64,000 nucleotides of DNA, taken from the NCBI RefSeq assembly GCF_047511655.1, contig NC_133397.1, forward strand, positions 14,533,501-14,597,500. The letters are read 5' to 3'. The notes beneath the pieces were generated by a model that saw only the letters and a list, made by a program, of their open reading frames with translations, was not told the DNA's origin and ran no database searches. Shown piece by piece: positions 49,732-64,000 of the stretch; the stretch's first letter is position 1; every line of letters begins with the position of its first letter. A program made the translations under genes and the position numbers. This stretch comes from Castor canadensis. Its lineage: Eukaryota > Chordata > Mammalia > Rodentia > Castoridae.

Positions 49732-49806
49732 GCAATACTGGGTTTTGACAAGTGCCTTCCTCATCATAGGCAGGCACTGTACCACTTGAGCCATGCCCCC
49801 AGCCCT
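49732..49806 (-). repeat. ID-like SINE, antisense
   Basis: ATACTGGGTTTTGACAAGTG ... AGGCAGGCACTGTACCACTT GAGCCATGCCCCCAGCCCT-type order. Confidence 0.8.
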
Positions 49807-50999
49807 AAAACATAATAAAATGCTAGAACAACTTGCTACTAAAGTGATTACAAAATTAAATATCAGCTGGGAGACTGATCTACCCAGTGGGCAATGAAAG
49901 CATCCCTTGGCTCTGCCTTTGATTCTTATAAATAAGCAGTCTCCAAATTCTGAATGTTTATATTAACTCTACACATCACTAGCAAGTTTTCCTACTCATG
50001 AAAGCATTTAATGACTGATGACGACAGTGACAATAATGAGGAGGGTAATCACTCCAAATGCAGTATGTAGAATGGCAGTACATTTTTGAGATACTACTTT
50101 GTGGAACAAATTTTAAAAGACAAGGAGAGGAGTAACTTTGTAAGACATTCTTTTTTGACTGTTGATGAAAATATACAAATATTTCATAAACTCTTTTGAA
50201 AATAAATACTACCAAGGAATTTTTTAAAAGAATGTAGCTCAACTGAGTAATTTTTAGTAACATTACATTTAGTAATTTTATAAGACATGTGGGGACAAAG
50301 TGGATCTTTGCTTTGAAGCTGGCATAAGAAGTAGATAGACATAGAGTGAACACAAAAAAAATGAAAGACAAAAATTTGCAGAAAAAAGAAAACATTAATT
50401 TAGCTACATTTTCTTATACAAATAATTTATAAACTTCTAAATTTAGCAATAAAAATATAAAACCAATGATAAGAAATCTGTAATCAATAAGTAGTTTTTC
50501 ATAAAACTCACTGATCCAGCTCAGTGCTTTAGAGACTGCAAAGAAGTTTCTAATGCAATCCCCAGGCACAAGCCCAAATAAGCAAAGAGGTAACAGAAGT
50601 ATAATAAAACATAAAGGAAACATGGTTGTTATTCAGTTACAGCAAGCATAAAAGCATTACAGAGGTGGTTGTTTAAGGATTGTGAAGATTAAGGAGAGGA
50701 AAGACTATGGGCAAAAGGGAAAACATTAGTTAGGAGAAAGTGGAACATTAAGACACTTTGTTTAGTTGTAGGGGAGTTGTGGTATGGCTAAAATGAAAGG
50801 TTTTAGTAGGTGAGGCCACATCATTCTAAAGGCTCTAAAGAATGAAAAAGGATGCACAGGTTAGAGGGTTCTTTAGGAAGAAGAAGCAACCGATTTAACA
50901 GTGTAAAATACATGCCAGGTGCAAGAGTGACAGATGATTAATGAAATTTGGTTCTATGCAGTTGAAGTTATTAACCTACAGTAATGTGGAAATTAGAAT
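49807..50999. other. Intergenic, nothing recognised
   Basis: The 138-codon minus frame at 49979-50395 is Phe/Ser/Lys-rich without recognisable homology. Confidence 0.5.
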
Positions 51000-51180
51000 A
51001 GAGTAACATAGTAGTTAGGGGCTTTGGTCCTAGGGCAGACTGCCTGGGTTTGGATCCTGATTCTGCTACTTCATATGACCATAGAAAAGTTGTACAACTC
51101 ACAATTAAAATAGAGATAGAAATAGTATCTGACAATGTGGCTATTTAAAGTTTAAATGACTTAAAATACAAAGAGTTTCT
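51000..51180 (+). repeat. MIR SINE
   Basis: AGTAGTTAGGGGCTTTGGTC then GCAGACTGCCTGGGTTTGGA and TCCTGATTCTGCTACTTC is clear MIR text. Confidence 0.85.
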
Positions 51181-52329
51181 AACGGCATGCAGTTCATGAA
51201 AAGCAGACTTTAAAAAAATTATTGTTCTGCTACTGAAAGATAAAATTTGGCTTCAAAATCAGAGTTGTTTCAGTAGATGATCCCATGAAAACTGATGAGA
51301 TTTCTGAGGTATAAAATACAAAAATAAAGAGCAAAAGTTCAAGGACTAAACTTTATAGCTTGCTTTTACCTAAAGATCAGAAAGTAAAAGAAATAATATG
51401 ATCAGAAAAACAAAAAGTAGAATATTAGCACAAAAGAAGGATTTAAAGAATAGAAAGAAGCTAGCAATGCCAAGAAAGAAAAGAAAATGTAAACTGACAA
51501 AAAGCCAAAATCCTCAGTCACTTTCTGTTCTTTCTGGTAAGGGAAAGCAACATAGGGAACAAGAAAGAAAGACTCTGGGAAGACAGGAGGAGGGGTGTGC
51601 GGACAAACTGGTGGAAGTTTAGCAAACAAGTGCATAGGAATTAGAGCTATTGAATTTAGACCAGTGAAATAAATGAGAGAAAGCCAAGGAACAGAATCAA
51701 TCACACAGAGTTTTAAGAAAAGGGAGATGATAGGGACTATATAATTAAGCATGTTGATAAAATTACATTTATCAGAATATGAACATTTTGTTAAAGTTAT
51801 ATTAAGAATATTTGAAAAAGTTAAAAATCAAAATTTTTTACATTACTTTAAAAGTTAATAAAATTGTATTCAAAATGTAAGGTCCACTAAACCTACTTGA
51901 CCTTTCAAGTTTCAGTTTCTCTAACAGTGAAAAAGATTTTTCTTTTTAAATATTTAACATGTTGAAATGCAGAAACTATTAAATTTATTAAGTATACTGT
52001 AATAACCAAATCTGTTTGTAGGAACATAAGTATTTAAGGAAAAAGTAAGTATAAGATACAATGGCAAACATTCATATTTTTTAAAGTACAGGGAACAAAA
52101 TAAGCAACAACTAAAATATACTATGTGCTTACTAACAGCAAAAATATTACATCTCATAGAAGTATGTAAGGGCAAGAAACTGCTAATAACTACTTCTCCA
52201 ACAGGGAAATTGGAGAACAAAGTGTAGAAAAAGAGAGTCCTTATATTCACATATTCACTATTTCCTTTTTTTAAATCCTTTGTAGTATCATGTTTAAGTA
52301 TCAGCTTTTCTATCTTTTTTGGGGGGACT
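51181..52329. other. AT-rich intergenic sequence
   Basis: No supported gene. The Lys-rich plus frame at 51398-51622 is in an A-rich purine stretch and looks like chance. Confidence 0.5.
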
Positions 52330-52460
52330 CTTATTTTTCATTCCTTTTGTTTGTTGTTGTTTTTCTTAATATAGCCCAGGCTGGCCTGTAACTTGTGTTA
52401 AGTTTATACAGCCTCTTAAGTGTTAGTGTTTATAAGTGTGCACCTCCACACCCAGTGAAT
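52330..52460 (-). repeat. B1-like SINE, antisense
   Basis: ATAGCCCAGGCTGGCCTGTA ACTTGTG and GTGTGCACCTCCACACCCAG are the antisense B1 landmarks. Confidence 0.75.
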
Positions 52461-53204
52461 TCATATTTTTCTTGAAAAAGTAAGTTTCTCTAAAATCTTT
52501 CAGCCACCAATGAAATGATTAGGCAGAATAAAAACTTCTTTAGAAGGGAGTTTTTTCACACACACACAAAAAAAAAATACAGTTGCATGGGGCTGCTCAA
52601 GATCTGAACCAAACTGAGAAGGGGAAGGCAGGGGCTGGGAGATTATTTTAAGAAACCCTCCCCCACCACCATGGGTCCCTCCCACCCACCATGGGCAGGC
52701 TGAGGTCAGGAGAGCTGGAAGGATGTCTGTTCATGCCATCTTGAAGCTGCAAGCCATGATGGATGGACCAAATCTGGCTCTGATGAAGTATCACCTTTTC
52801 AGGAAAGAATCGCTAAATTTTTTTGAAGATTATTTAAAGGGGAAATATAAAATATAAAGGCAAAAATAGAGAAAAATTTGAAAACCTTCCACCTGATTTT
52901 GACTGACACAAAGGAAAGCAGTGAGTAGAAAATTTAAACTTATTCTACTGATTTAATTTCTAAAGACTTTAAATAGAACATTGAATTTTGAAATGTGCAT
53001 TTGTAATTTAGTTTTCAAAATTACTTTAAAATCTCATATACTATACTTAGTATGCACATAACTATGTCCAAGGGTTTTCATTTATTTGATTCAAGGAGAA
53101 GTATAGTAACATAGAAGAACAAAGAACAGGAAGAGAACTTTAAATTCCAGAAGTGAGCTGAGCTGTATGCCACAAAAAGAAAGGTTTATTCACCATGATA
53201 TATT
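52461..53204. other. Intergenic with short CA/A run
   Basis: A short CACACACACA-A run at 52556-52578; otherwise nothing recognised. Confidence 0.5.
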
Positions 53205-53320
53205 TAAGACATACCTTCTCTTAGTCACATTGCCCAGATTGAACATGAGCCAGGATCCTCCTGTCTCCATCTTCTGGGTGACTGAGTTTACAGGCATACA
53301 CCACCATGTCCTACAAGACT
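53205..53320 (-). repeat. B1-like SINE, antisense, diverged
   Basis: TCACATTGCCCAGATTGAAC, GATCCTCCTGTCTCCATCTT and TTTACAGGCATACACCACCA fit antisense B1. Confidence 0.7.
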
Positions 53321-53847
53321 TCTTTTTAAAAATTAAATGTGCTCCAAATTACAAAATTTTTACAAGTTTCACAAATATAATTACAGAGAGCTTTAGATCA
53401 CGAGTTTATTCTTTTGCCCATAGGTTAAATAGGTGGAATAGTTTATTAGAATCTATTTCTTGTTTTGTTATAGCACATGCCTGTGTCTTAAAGCAAAATT
53501 AAACCAACTTAAGGATAGCATCAAATAATGACTTTTTTCCAATAATTGGGAAGAATATAATGTAGTATCTTCTGACACAAACATATCAGAAGGATACTGA
53601 ATATTCCCCTTAGTCCAAAAAAATTTTTAGTAATATAAACTCTGCCATAAACTATATTTCTCTAAATATATGTCTACATAATAAGAAAAATTTCTGACTG
53701 ATGATAAACTCCATAATTACTCTTTTATGCAGCAATTTAGATGGAACTAAAGATCTACTTCACTGCATATTTTATTTCCATTTTATCTAACTAAATAAGG
53801 TTAATGGATCTTATTAGTGCCAAAGTTCACATACGTAAGGTACTATC

Positions 53848-54129
53848 TGATAGAACAATAATGTCGCCATTTTGTGAATCAGCCAAAATGGCAGCCCCTC
53901 CCTTAAACAAATTCCTGCACTCTAAGACAGCCCCACCCCTACCAGAGACTACTGCGCATGCCCTAACCTCCTTACCGTCCCCTTTCTATAAAAGCCACTG
54001 CTCGCCCAGGCTCTGGGCTGCGCCATCTTTTCCCTGGCCAGCCTGGCAGTTTGGGCCTGCCATTAAACCTTGCTCTATAGACATAAGTTTTCTCGTGAGC
54101 TTTCTTTGAGAGCGGCGTTTTTCCTAACA
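53848..54129 (+). mobile_element. Solo LTR of an endogenous retrovirus
   Basis: 282 bp starting TGATAG and ending CTAACA (imperfect inverted ends, TG...CA), flanked by the 5-bp duplication CTATC (53843-53847 and 54130-54134). Inside are TATAAAAG at 53987-53994, ATTAAA at 54062-54067 and a downstream T/G-rich end, so the U3-R-U5 layout is readable. U3 carries GCCATTTTG and AAAATGGCAG (inverted YY1-like sites) and TGCGCATGC (NRF1-like). No internal retroviral genes are present, consistent with LTR-LTR recombination. The family is not assigned. Confidence 0.85.
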
Positions 54130-54134
54130 CTATC

Positions 54135-54715
54135 AACGTAACTTTTCCATGTTGACTTCCTATAAGCCTCTACTTCCCCTCTAGTGCCACAATTATGCTT
54201 CAGAAACTCATTACTTTAAACAAAAGTAACAGATTTATTCAAAGTTTGAATAAAAGCAAGTATTTTTGAGGTGATTTTTTTAACCTTTAAATATTTCTCT
54301 TCTGATCTGAAAACACCAAACTTTGACATTTTAAGAACAAAGGCAAAAAAGAATAAGGTAGAGTGTGTGTCGGGGAGGGAGGTGAATTTCAATTTAAAGT
54401 CTTCTACCACAGCTTCCCTGGGGCTTCTCCAAATCTGGCCATGAAGACTCAAAACCATAAGAACTAAAGTGTTTCCACTTTTCTACCCTCCACCTTTATA
54501 ATTCCAAAGAAAAGAACTCACAGAACTAGGCAGCAATGCGGAGGTAGCCTCTCTCATTGTGTGTGTATGTGTGTATGTGTGTGTTTGGTATGAAGTAGTA
54601 GAGGAAGGGAAGCTAGACCAGTGACACTACCAGCAATACATTTGACCTTTGGGGATGTGTGATGACTATAAGAAAAGCCTACAGACCAAAGTAGTGATGA
54701 GCAGTGGTATAGAAA
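54135..54715. other. Intergenic, short TG run
   Basis: (TGTG/TATG)n at 54558-54586; nothing else recognised. Confidence 0.5.
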
Positions 54716-54930
54716 ACAGTGGGAACCATGGCTCATGTCTGTAATCCTAGCTACTTGGGAGGCTCAGATTGGAAGGATCCAGGTTCCAGGCCACCCAGGA
54801 CAAAGAGTTCAAGAGTTCCCATCTCCAAACTAGCCAAAGTAAAATGGACTGGAGCCTGGCTCAAGCAGTACAGTGCCTGCTCTGAAAGCACAAAGCCCTG
54901 AATTCAAATACCAGTCTCATCAAAAAAGAA
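54716..54930 (+). mobile_element. Composite B1-ID SINE
   Basis: CATGGCTCATGTCTGTAATC CTAGCTACTTGGGAGGCTCA ... CCAGGCCACCCAGGAC then ID-like GCCTGGCTCAAGCAGTACAG ... AGCCCTGAATTCAAATACCA and an A-rich tail. Confidence 0.85.
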
Positions 54931-55334
54931 AAAAACATATGGGGTGTGCTCAGAATTTGAATTTACCACATATTAAGTCACCTCATTCTCAGAAAGAACC
55001 AGCAGAGGTTATACACCAAGCTGCTGTGTATCCGAGAAGCCATCTAGGGACTAGGAGTTAGAATGAAAGCACATAAACCTTCCCTGGAGAAATAGAATCA
55101 CAGAATTCAATATTCACAAACAGCAACAGGGAACAGGGGAAAGGACCAAGATATCTGCAGACAAACCTTGTTTGTGACATCATTTACCTTGCATAAAGTT
55201 AAAGGAAAAAATCCAATGTGGGGCTTATAATAATAAAGAAAAGGACTTTTGTAGAAAAAAATATTAAATAAACATTTTCATAAACTCAAAGGAATAGCAT
55301 ATTTCTAAAAATAATTAAATGCAAGATGCAGGGA

Positions 55335-55545
55335 TATTTTTTTTTTTTCAGCACTGGGGTTTGAACGCAGAGCCTCACGCTTGCTAGGCAGGCACTCTAC
55401 TATTTGAGTCACTCTACCAGCCTGTTTTTATATTGGGTTTTTTCAATTTAGAGTCTGGTGAACTATTTGCCTGGGCTGGCTTGGAAACATAATCCTCAGG
55501 AGTAGCTAGGATTACAAGAATGAGCCACTGGAACCAGGCAACTTC
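55335..55545 (-). mobile_element. Composite B1-ID SINE, antisense
   Basis: Poly-T, CAGCACTGGGGTTTGAACGC, GCTAGGCAGGCACTCTACTA (ID part), then GCCTGGGCTGGCTTGGAAAC and AGCTAGGATTACAAGAATGA (B1 part). Confidence 0.85.
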
Positions 55546-55574
55546 CCAATTATTGAGTAGTTACTATGTATCTA

Positions 55575-55720
55575 TAAATAGGTGTTCATTACTGAGCACT
55601 AACTATGTATCAGAGCTGTTTCCAGTACATAATAAGTGCTAGCTCATTTAATCCTGACAATAACATTGTGAGGTATTATTATCCCCTTTTCAGAAATGAG
55701 AACTTGCCCAAGGTCATAAA
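55575..55720 (-). repeat. MIR SINE, antisense
   Basis: GAGCACTAACTATGTATCAG, CATTTAATCCTGACAATAAC, GTGAGGTATTATTATCCCC and CTTGCCCAAGGTCA: a clear MIR. Confidence 0.85.
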
Positions 55721-55724
55721 GCTA

Positions 55725-55775
55725 TTATAAATGCCACAATGTACCCTCACCCAGCACAACAATAAAAAAAAGAAT
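55725..55775 (+). repeat. 3' end of unassigned repeat
   Basis: AAATGCCACAATGTACCCTC ACCCAGCACAACAATAAAAA resembles 34800-34870 and the L1-A transduction. Confidence 0.45.
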
Positions 55776-55994
55776 GCTAGGAATGGATGTCAAGTATTCT
55801 TACCAGAAAAATGGTAGCTGTGAGATAGTGCATATAATCATTTAGTGACATTTAACAATCCTACAATGCACATAGAGTACTCCCAAATATTAGGTTGCAC
55901 ATGTAAGTACATACAGTTTAACCTCTCAACATACAGTCAGTTTAAAAAAAAAGGGAGGGGGAAAGAATGCTAAAGAGACAGCCATGTAGAACAA

Positions 55995-56215
55995 AAGCAG
56001 AAGAGTATTCATTCATACTCAGTGTCTTACGACTGTTCACCAGGAGGGCAGGTACTAGTCTAAGCACTTGATTAATAATAATGGAGAAAAAAAACAATCC
56101 TGCCTTCAAGGAGTTTGTTTTCTAGGCAAGACACATCTTACAATGTGAGAAGGTGATAAGTTTGGGAGAAAGAGGGGGAGAAGAAAATAGGCAGGGTTAA
56201 TTAGAACAGTATTTT
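55995..56215 (-). repeat. MIR/L2-like remnant
   Basis: CCTGCCTTCAAGGAGTTTGT TTTCTAGGC is typical of antisense MIR/L2 middle sequence. Confidence 0.45.
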
Positions 56216-56344
56216 GTTATCTTTTATGAGCCACAAATCCTTTTAAAAAGCCTATAAAGGTTATCAATCTTCTCTACGAAAGGATCATATGCAGATATCA
56301 TAAAAAATAAGCAGTTGGCATGTTTTATAAGAACATGAAAAGAC

Positions 56345-56350
56345 TTTAAT
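56345..56350 (-). promoter_or_regulatory. Possible polyadenylation signal for RAD51AP2
   Basis: ATTAAA on the minus strand about 230 bases after the stop. A canonical AATAAA also exists at 56577-56582 but overlaps the stop codon itself, so using it would leave almost no 3' UTR. Neither is proven. Confidence 0.3.
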
Positions 56351-56577
56351 GTGTATATTGATCATATGACATGAAAACACCAGTATAATATTTTCTAAAT
56401 TTTAAAGGTAATTAGGTAATTCACATACAAAATAATTTCCCCACACTTTATAATGAAGTACAAAATTTCCAAACTGAAAGAAAACATTTATCCAAAGAGA
56501 GAAATAAAACATTTCTAGATATTGTGAAATGTTTTGAAATACAAAAGTCCAAAATCTTTTACTTCCTCAGGACTCAT

Positions 56578-56766
<189 letters not shown>

Positions 56767-56901
56767 TCATTTGCTTCTAATCATAATACTAACATCTGCA
56801 GTACATTTTAAATTTGTATGCCAAGAACTTTAAATCCATGATTTCACTTAATCTTATAGTTTTAAAATATGGAAACCTAAGCACAGAAAAGTGAAGTAAC
56901 T

Positions 56902-57096
56902 TTGGCCATGCATTGTTGCTCACACCTGTAATCTTAGCTACTTGAAGGGCAGAGATCAGGGTTGTGGTTCCAGGCCAGCCCAGGGGAAAATTTCTCAAGA
57001 CCCTATCTCAACAAATGGCTGAATGTGATGCATTAAGTAGACATGCACAAGTACGAAGATCACACTCCAGCCTGGCCCAGGCATAAGATCCTATCT
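56902..57096 (+). mobile_element. B1-like dimer, first part of composite SINE
   Basis: GCATTGTTGCTCACACCTGT AATCTTAGCTACTTG ... CCAGGCCAGCCCAGG then GACCCTATCTCAACAAATGG and a second unit ending CCAGCCTGGCCCAGGCATAA. It lies in RAD51AP2 intron 2. Confidence 0.8.
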
Positions 57097-57275
57097 CAAA
57101 AAAAGGAAAAAGAAAAGAAGGAAAGGAGGGAGTGAGGAAAGGAGGAAGGGATGGAGAGAGGGAAGCAATGGAGGGAGGGAGGGAGAAAAGAGGAAAAGAG
57201 TGAAGGAAGGAAGGAAAGAAGGAAGGAAGGAAGAAAGGAAGGAAGGAAAAAAGAAAAAGAAAAACAATGCAAAAA
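57097..57275 (+). repeat. (GGAA)n purine microsatellite inside a SINE
   Basis: About 180 bp of GGAA, GGGA and AAGAAAGG units between the B1-like and ID-like parts. Confidence 0.9.
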
Positions 57276-57385
57276 AAAAAAAGGTTGGCAGGCTGGCAGA
57301 GTGGCTCAAGTAGCAAAGCACCTGCCTAATGAGCAGAAGCCTTGAGTTCAAAATTCCAGAACCTCCAAAAAAAGAAAGAAAGAAA
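57276..57385 (+). mobile_element. ID-like end of composite SINE
   Basis: GGCTGGCAGAGTGGCTCAAG TAGCAAAGCACCTGCC ... CCTTGAGTTCAAAATTCCAG then an A-rich tail. Confidence 0.8.
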
Positions 57386-57814
57386 CTTACTCAATATAAG
57401 CTAACAGCTAAATAAAATCAGCATTACAATCAGGCAGTTTGACTTAACAACAACAAAAACAGAACTAAATAGGTTGTGAAGGCAAGTAGTGCTTTAAGCA
57501 TGTCACTTATAAGTTAGAAGCTAACCAACTCTGCCATATTGTTAATGGTTACATTTGGTTTTTAACAGAGATTATTGTCAATAATAGAGCTCAAACGTGT
57601 TGCATCTGTTAATATAGCAATGAAGGGCTCTGGTTTTGAAGTTTTTATTTAGCACCACACTAGATCATTTCAAAGAGGTTCAAAGCTGTTCACAGAGACA
57701 CACCTACAACTAACTCAGTTAACTACACAGGTAGATGTGTTGTATTACCTTTGATAATAAATACAATAATGTTCCCAAATTTCAGAGGGTTCTTTTTTTA
57801 AAAACAAACTGGAG

Positions 57815-58800
57815 GGGGCACTGTTTTCTAGCTCCCTGCCTTGTTAGAGCAAGTTTTCTCTCACTCCTGGTTATTACTGAACCTAACTAGAGCTAACTAG
57901 GGGCGAATGGAGATTCAGAAAAGTCACAGGACAGACAGACAGACAGAAACTGGGGTCAGGTGTGTTGAGTGCTTGGGTGGAGATGTCCAACACTCATTGC
58001 TTCTTTTCTCTATCTTTATTCTTTAAAGCCTTACTCCTTTGCAATTCTTTAAAACCTTGCTTCTAAAGTCTTCTTTAAACCTTGTTTCTTTCCATAGACT
58101 TGCACTGTCCCATGTTTTCTCTTAGCTATTCCCTAGCATATCACTCTTAAAGTCTTTTGCCCCCAGGCTTGCACTGACCGATCTCCCTTTAGCTTTTCTA
58201 AAGCTGAGGTGCTCAGACTTGCAAACAACAGCAGCCCACCTAAAAATTCCATATGCATAAGTCTTAAAGTCTCGGTCCTTAGACTTGCACTGTAAAGTCC
58301 TTTCTTTGGCTTTTCTTTAGCTTAGCTTTTCTAAGGCCTATGTATAACATTCTTTCTTTAGCTTAGCTTTCTAAAGCCTATGTTAAAATTCTCCATGCAG
58401 ACTTTCTATCAACCCCTCTTTAGCCATTCCTTTCCCTTCAGCAATTTCCCTTTAGCAATTCTTTTCCCTTCCAAAAGCTTCCCACACCAAAAAGCCCAAA
58501 GCAAAAGCCCAAAGCCAAAGCCCAAAAAACCTGGTTTCTTTTATAAACAGTGGCAAACAGGGTGGAGCAGATGTTCTTGGGGAGGGGTGTGACATTGTAA
58601 CAGGAGAAACCTGTGTTCCTGCTTCTCTGAATGCAAACTTAGGAGATGCAGCTGTTCTACTTTTTTCTGTTTCATGGCCGGGGCTGTACCTAGCTCCTGC
58701 TACAGGTAAAAGCAATTAACTGCATCTTGCCTTGCTTGTGTCCAGTTCTCATAGGCTTTCCATAATCCACTCTCCACAATAAACTGTACAGCACATTTGC
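57815..58800. other. Internally repetitive pyrimidine-rich stretch, possible LTR element
   Basis: 58010-58400 repeats short phrases: TAGACTTGCACTGT (58097, 58278; a variant at 58165) and CTTTAGCTTAGCTTT followed by CTAAAGCCTATGT (58320-58380). A run of AAAGCCCAAAGC units follows at 58495-58530. The region looks like a degenerate low-copy array or part of an LTR element, but I find no clear TSD or TG...CA ends. Confidence 0.35.
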
Positions 58801-59014
58801 AAAGTCAAAGTCAAACATTAGTGAACTAGCATGACCTTAAGATTATAGTACATGACATTAAAATCAGTGTAATTGAGCCAATGTTAAATTTGACAAAACA
58901 TTCACACATGCTACCAGAAATTGTTCATTTTATGGAAGTCGGTATTAAAAAATATGCCATGAAATTTATTAGTGGCCTTTTACAAATAATGCTATCTCAA
59001 TTGTTTTCTAAATG

Positions 59015-59180
59015 CTTGAAACTCAAAATATGGTTCACAGACTGGAATCATTTGCATCTACTGGGAGCTTGTTAAAAACACAGAATCTTAAAATGTGTTC
59101 CACAGCTGAAACAAAAATCCTTAACAAGATTCTCAGGTGATTCACATGTACATTAAAGTTAGGGAAGCATTGATCTACAT
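59015..59180 (+). repeat. MER5A-family hAT remnant
   Basis: AACTCAAAATATGGTTCACA, GGAATCATTTGCATCTACTG GGAGCTTGTTAAAAACACAG and TCTCAGGTGATTCACATGTA match MER5A order. In RAD51AP2 intron 2. Confidence 0.75.
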
Positions 59181-59606
59181 GACACACAAAATACCTGGTG
59201 AACTGGCTAGCAGGCATATAACATATAACACACATGACAACATGGCTATGTGCTCCCTAATCATCCTCTATTCTCTATCAGGAAAAGGTAAGTTCCGAAG
59301 GAACAATGCACTTGGAAACAGCATTCTACTGGTGATGAGAAGTCCAGAAAAATGTTTTGACAGATGATGCACCACTGAAGATGCTTTCTTAAGTGTATTT
59401 TACTTACAATGCTGTTTTAATCTAATTTTGTTATATAATGTCAGAAAGTTCTTATTATCTTAGTTTTCTATTATTAACCTTATCCCTACCCACATCCATT
59501 GGTACCCAAGTTAGAATGGCTATTAGACATATTATAATAGTATAGAGCTTTAAGACAAAAGATAAGAGAAGTTGTTTAATTATTCTTTTTAAAAACAGTA
59601 ATCCTA

Positions 59607-59803
59607 CCAGGTGCCCCTGGTTCATGCCTATAATCCTAGCTACTCAGGAGACAGAGATCAGGAGGATCACTGTTCAAAGCCAGCCTAGGGCAAATAGTCT
59701 GCCAGACCCTATCTTGGAAAAAAAAAAAAATTACAAAAAAAGGGCTGGTGAAGTAACTCAAAGTGTAGGCCTTGAGTTCAAACCCCAGTATCACAAAAAA
59801 AAA
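59607..59803 (+). mobile_element. Composite B1-ID SINE
   Basis: CCAGGTGCCCCTGGTTCATG CCTATAATCCTAGCTACTCA ... AAAGCCAGCCTAGG, A-rich linker, ID-like GGGCTGGTGAAGTAACTCAA ... TTGAGTTCAAACCCCAGTAT and poly(A). Confidence 0.88.
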
Positions 59804-60300
59804 AGCCACACAGCAATCAAAAGTATAATGATCATAGGCAAAAACATGTTAACAAATAATAAATAATAATAAATTAGTTAAATTTATCCATAGAAAGAGG
59901 TCTAATACCAATAAAAAGTATAAAGTGTAAAGCATAATTGGGAGTAATATCTCAATAGTGCAAATCCAACTCAGATAAATTGTTTCTTTTTAACAGTTAA
60001 TATTACATATATGAAATGTGTGTGTTAGACATATATGACACCTATCTTATCCCACAGCTGTTGCCAGACATCAAAACAAATATTTGAATATAGCTTTTCA
60101 GAGTATTTACCAGTGATATTCTAAATAGCATTTTAATTTTTAACCAATGTCTAATTATTGGAACTTGTATCAGAAAATTATTAATTTTTTCAAAAGTATA
60201 AAATTTTGTATTTATTTTCTACTAGCATATGAATAATTTTGGCATGCTAAAATTATAAGAATGTGATAGCCATCTTAAAAGACATTCCAGAAAATAACTA

Positions 60301-60405
<105 letters not shown>

Positions 60406-60718
60406 TCAATGTGTTATAGCAAAATGTAACTTTTATATAAAAATGTTAACACTATAAATTATTTTTTCACAAATACTTCCTTCAGTTGGCTCCTAATATT
60501 TAGAGAAATGAAGTAGAATTCTTCAGAGCTCTTTGAAAACATTTTCTACAACTTCAGTATATTATCTAACATTTGAGTAAATCATCATGGAAAAATAGTG
60601 TACATTAATAATCATTTCTCTTCTACTTTATCTTCTTTTTGCCAAAATTATATGCTTTTCTTACATAGAAAAAACCAGTAAATTTCTATCATTAAAAAGA
60701 GCATTTTAAAATGAATTA

Positions 60719-64000
<3,282 letters not shown>

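Noticed and set aside
49979-50395. 138-codon minus frame as a possible small gene
   Set aside because: No recognisable homology, no splice context, and composition typical of AT-rich non-coding DNA.
57008-57351. Minus frames rich in Phe/Pro/Ser/Leu
   Set aside because: They translate the GGAA microsatellite and SINE.

Overview
This is a window of mammalian nuclear DNA with low gene density and no sign of bacterial or viral genome organisation. Several things point to a rodent: SINEs joining a B1-like (7SL-derived) part to an ID-like (tRNA-derived) part, one distinctive L1 lineage, and ancient mammalian repeats (MIR, L2, MER5A, MER20). The SINE and L1 flavour makes me guess a castorimorph such as beaver, but I cannot confirm a species from memory.

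The only protein-coding gene I can support is RAD51AP2, a meiotic RAD51 partner, on the minus strand at the right end. It has a 3.2 kb first coding exon (60724-63934), an 84-nt second exon (60309-60392) and a short last exon (56578-56696), all with good splice sites. The predicted protein is 1137 residues. It keeps the C-terminal RAD51-binding motif but stops immediately after it. The 5' end of exon 1 lies in a CpG island.

The rest is mobile-element archaeology. Positions 1-1922 hold the 5' part of an older L1 in antisense. Positions 6710-8800 hold an old L1 with a twin-priming type 5' inversion, hit later by two L1 insertions with readable target-site duplications (TSDs) at 7447-7932 and 8844-11188. 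From 16608 to 32094 an ancient MER20 has been hit twice. L1 copy A (16719-24088, full length) carries a 3' transduction, and copy B (24172-32083) carries a second copy of its own last kilobase inside the same TSD. Both are dead: each has frameshifts and stops, A has lost an RT catalytic aspartate, and B lacks about 340 bp between the endonuclease and RT domains.

From 32095 to 56577 the sequence is intergenic with scattered MIR, L2, SINE, simple-repeat and short L1 pieces. It includes a 67-bp L1 stub (37621-37687), a 1.65 kb L1 3' end (44516-46168) and a compact solo LTR (53848-54129) with a TATA box and polyadenylation signal. I found no tRNA or rRNA gene, CRISPR array or bacterial-type system, and nothing that looks like a new biological system. 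The unusual content is in the structure of the L1 insertions and the end of RAD51AP2.
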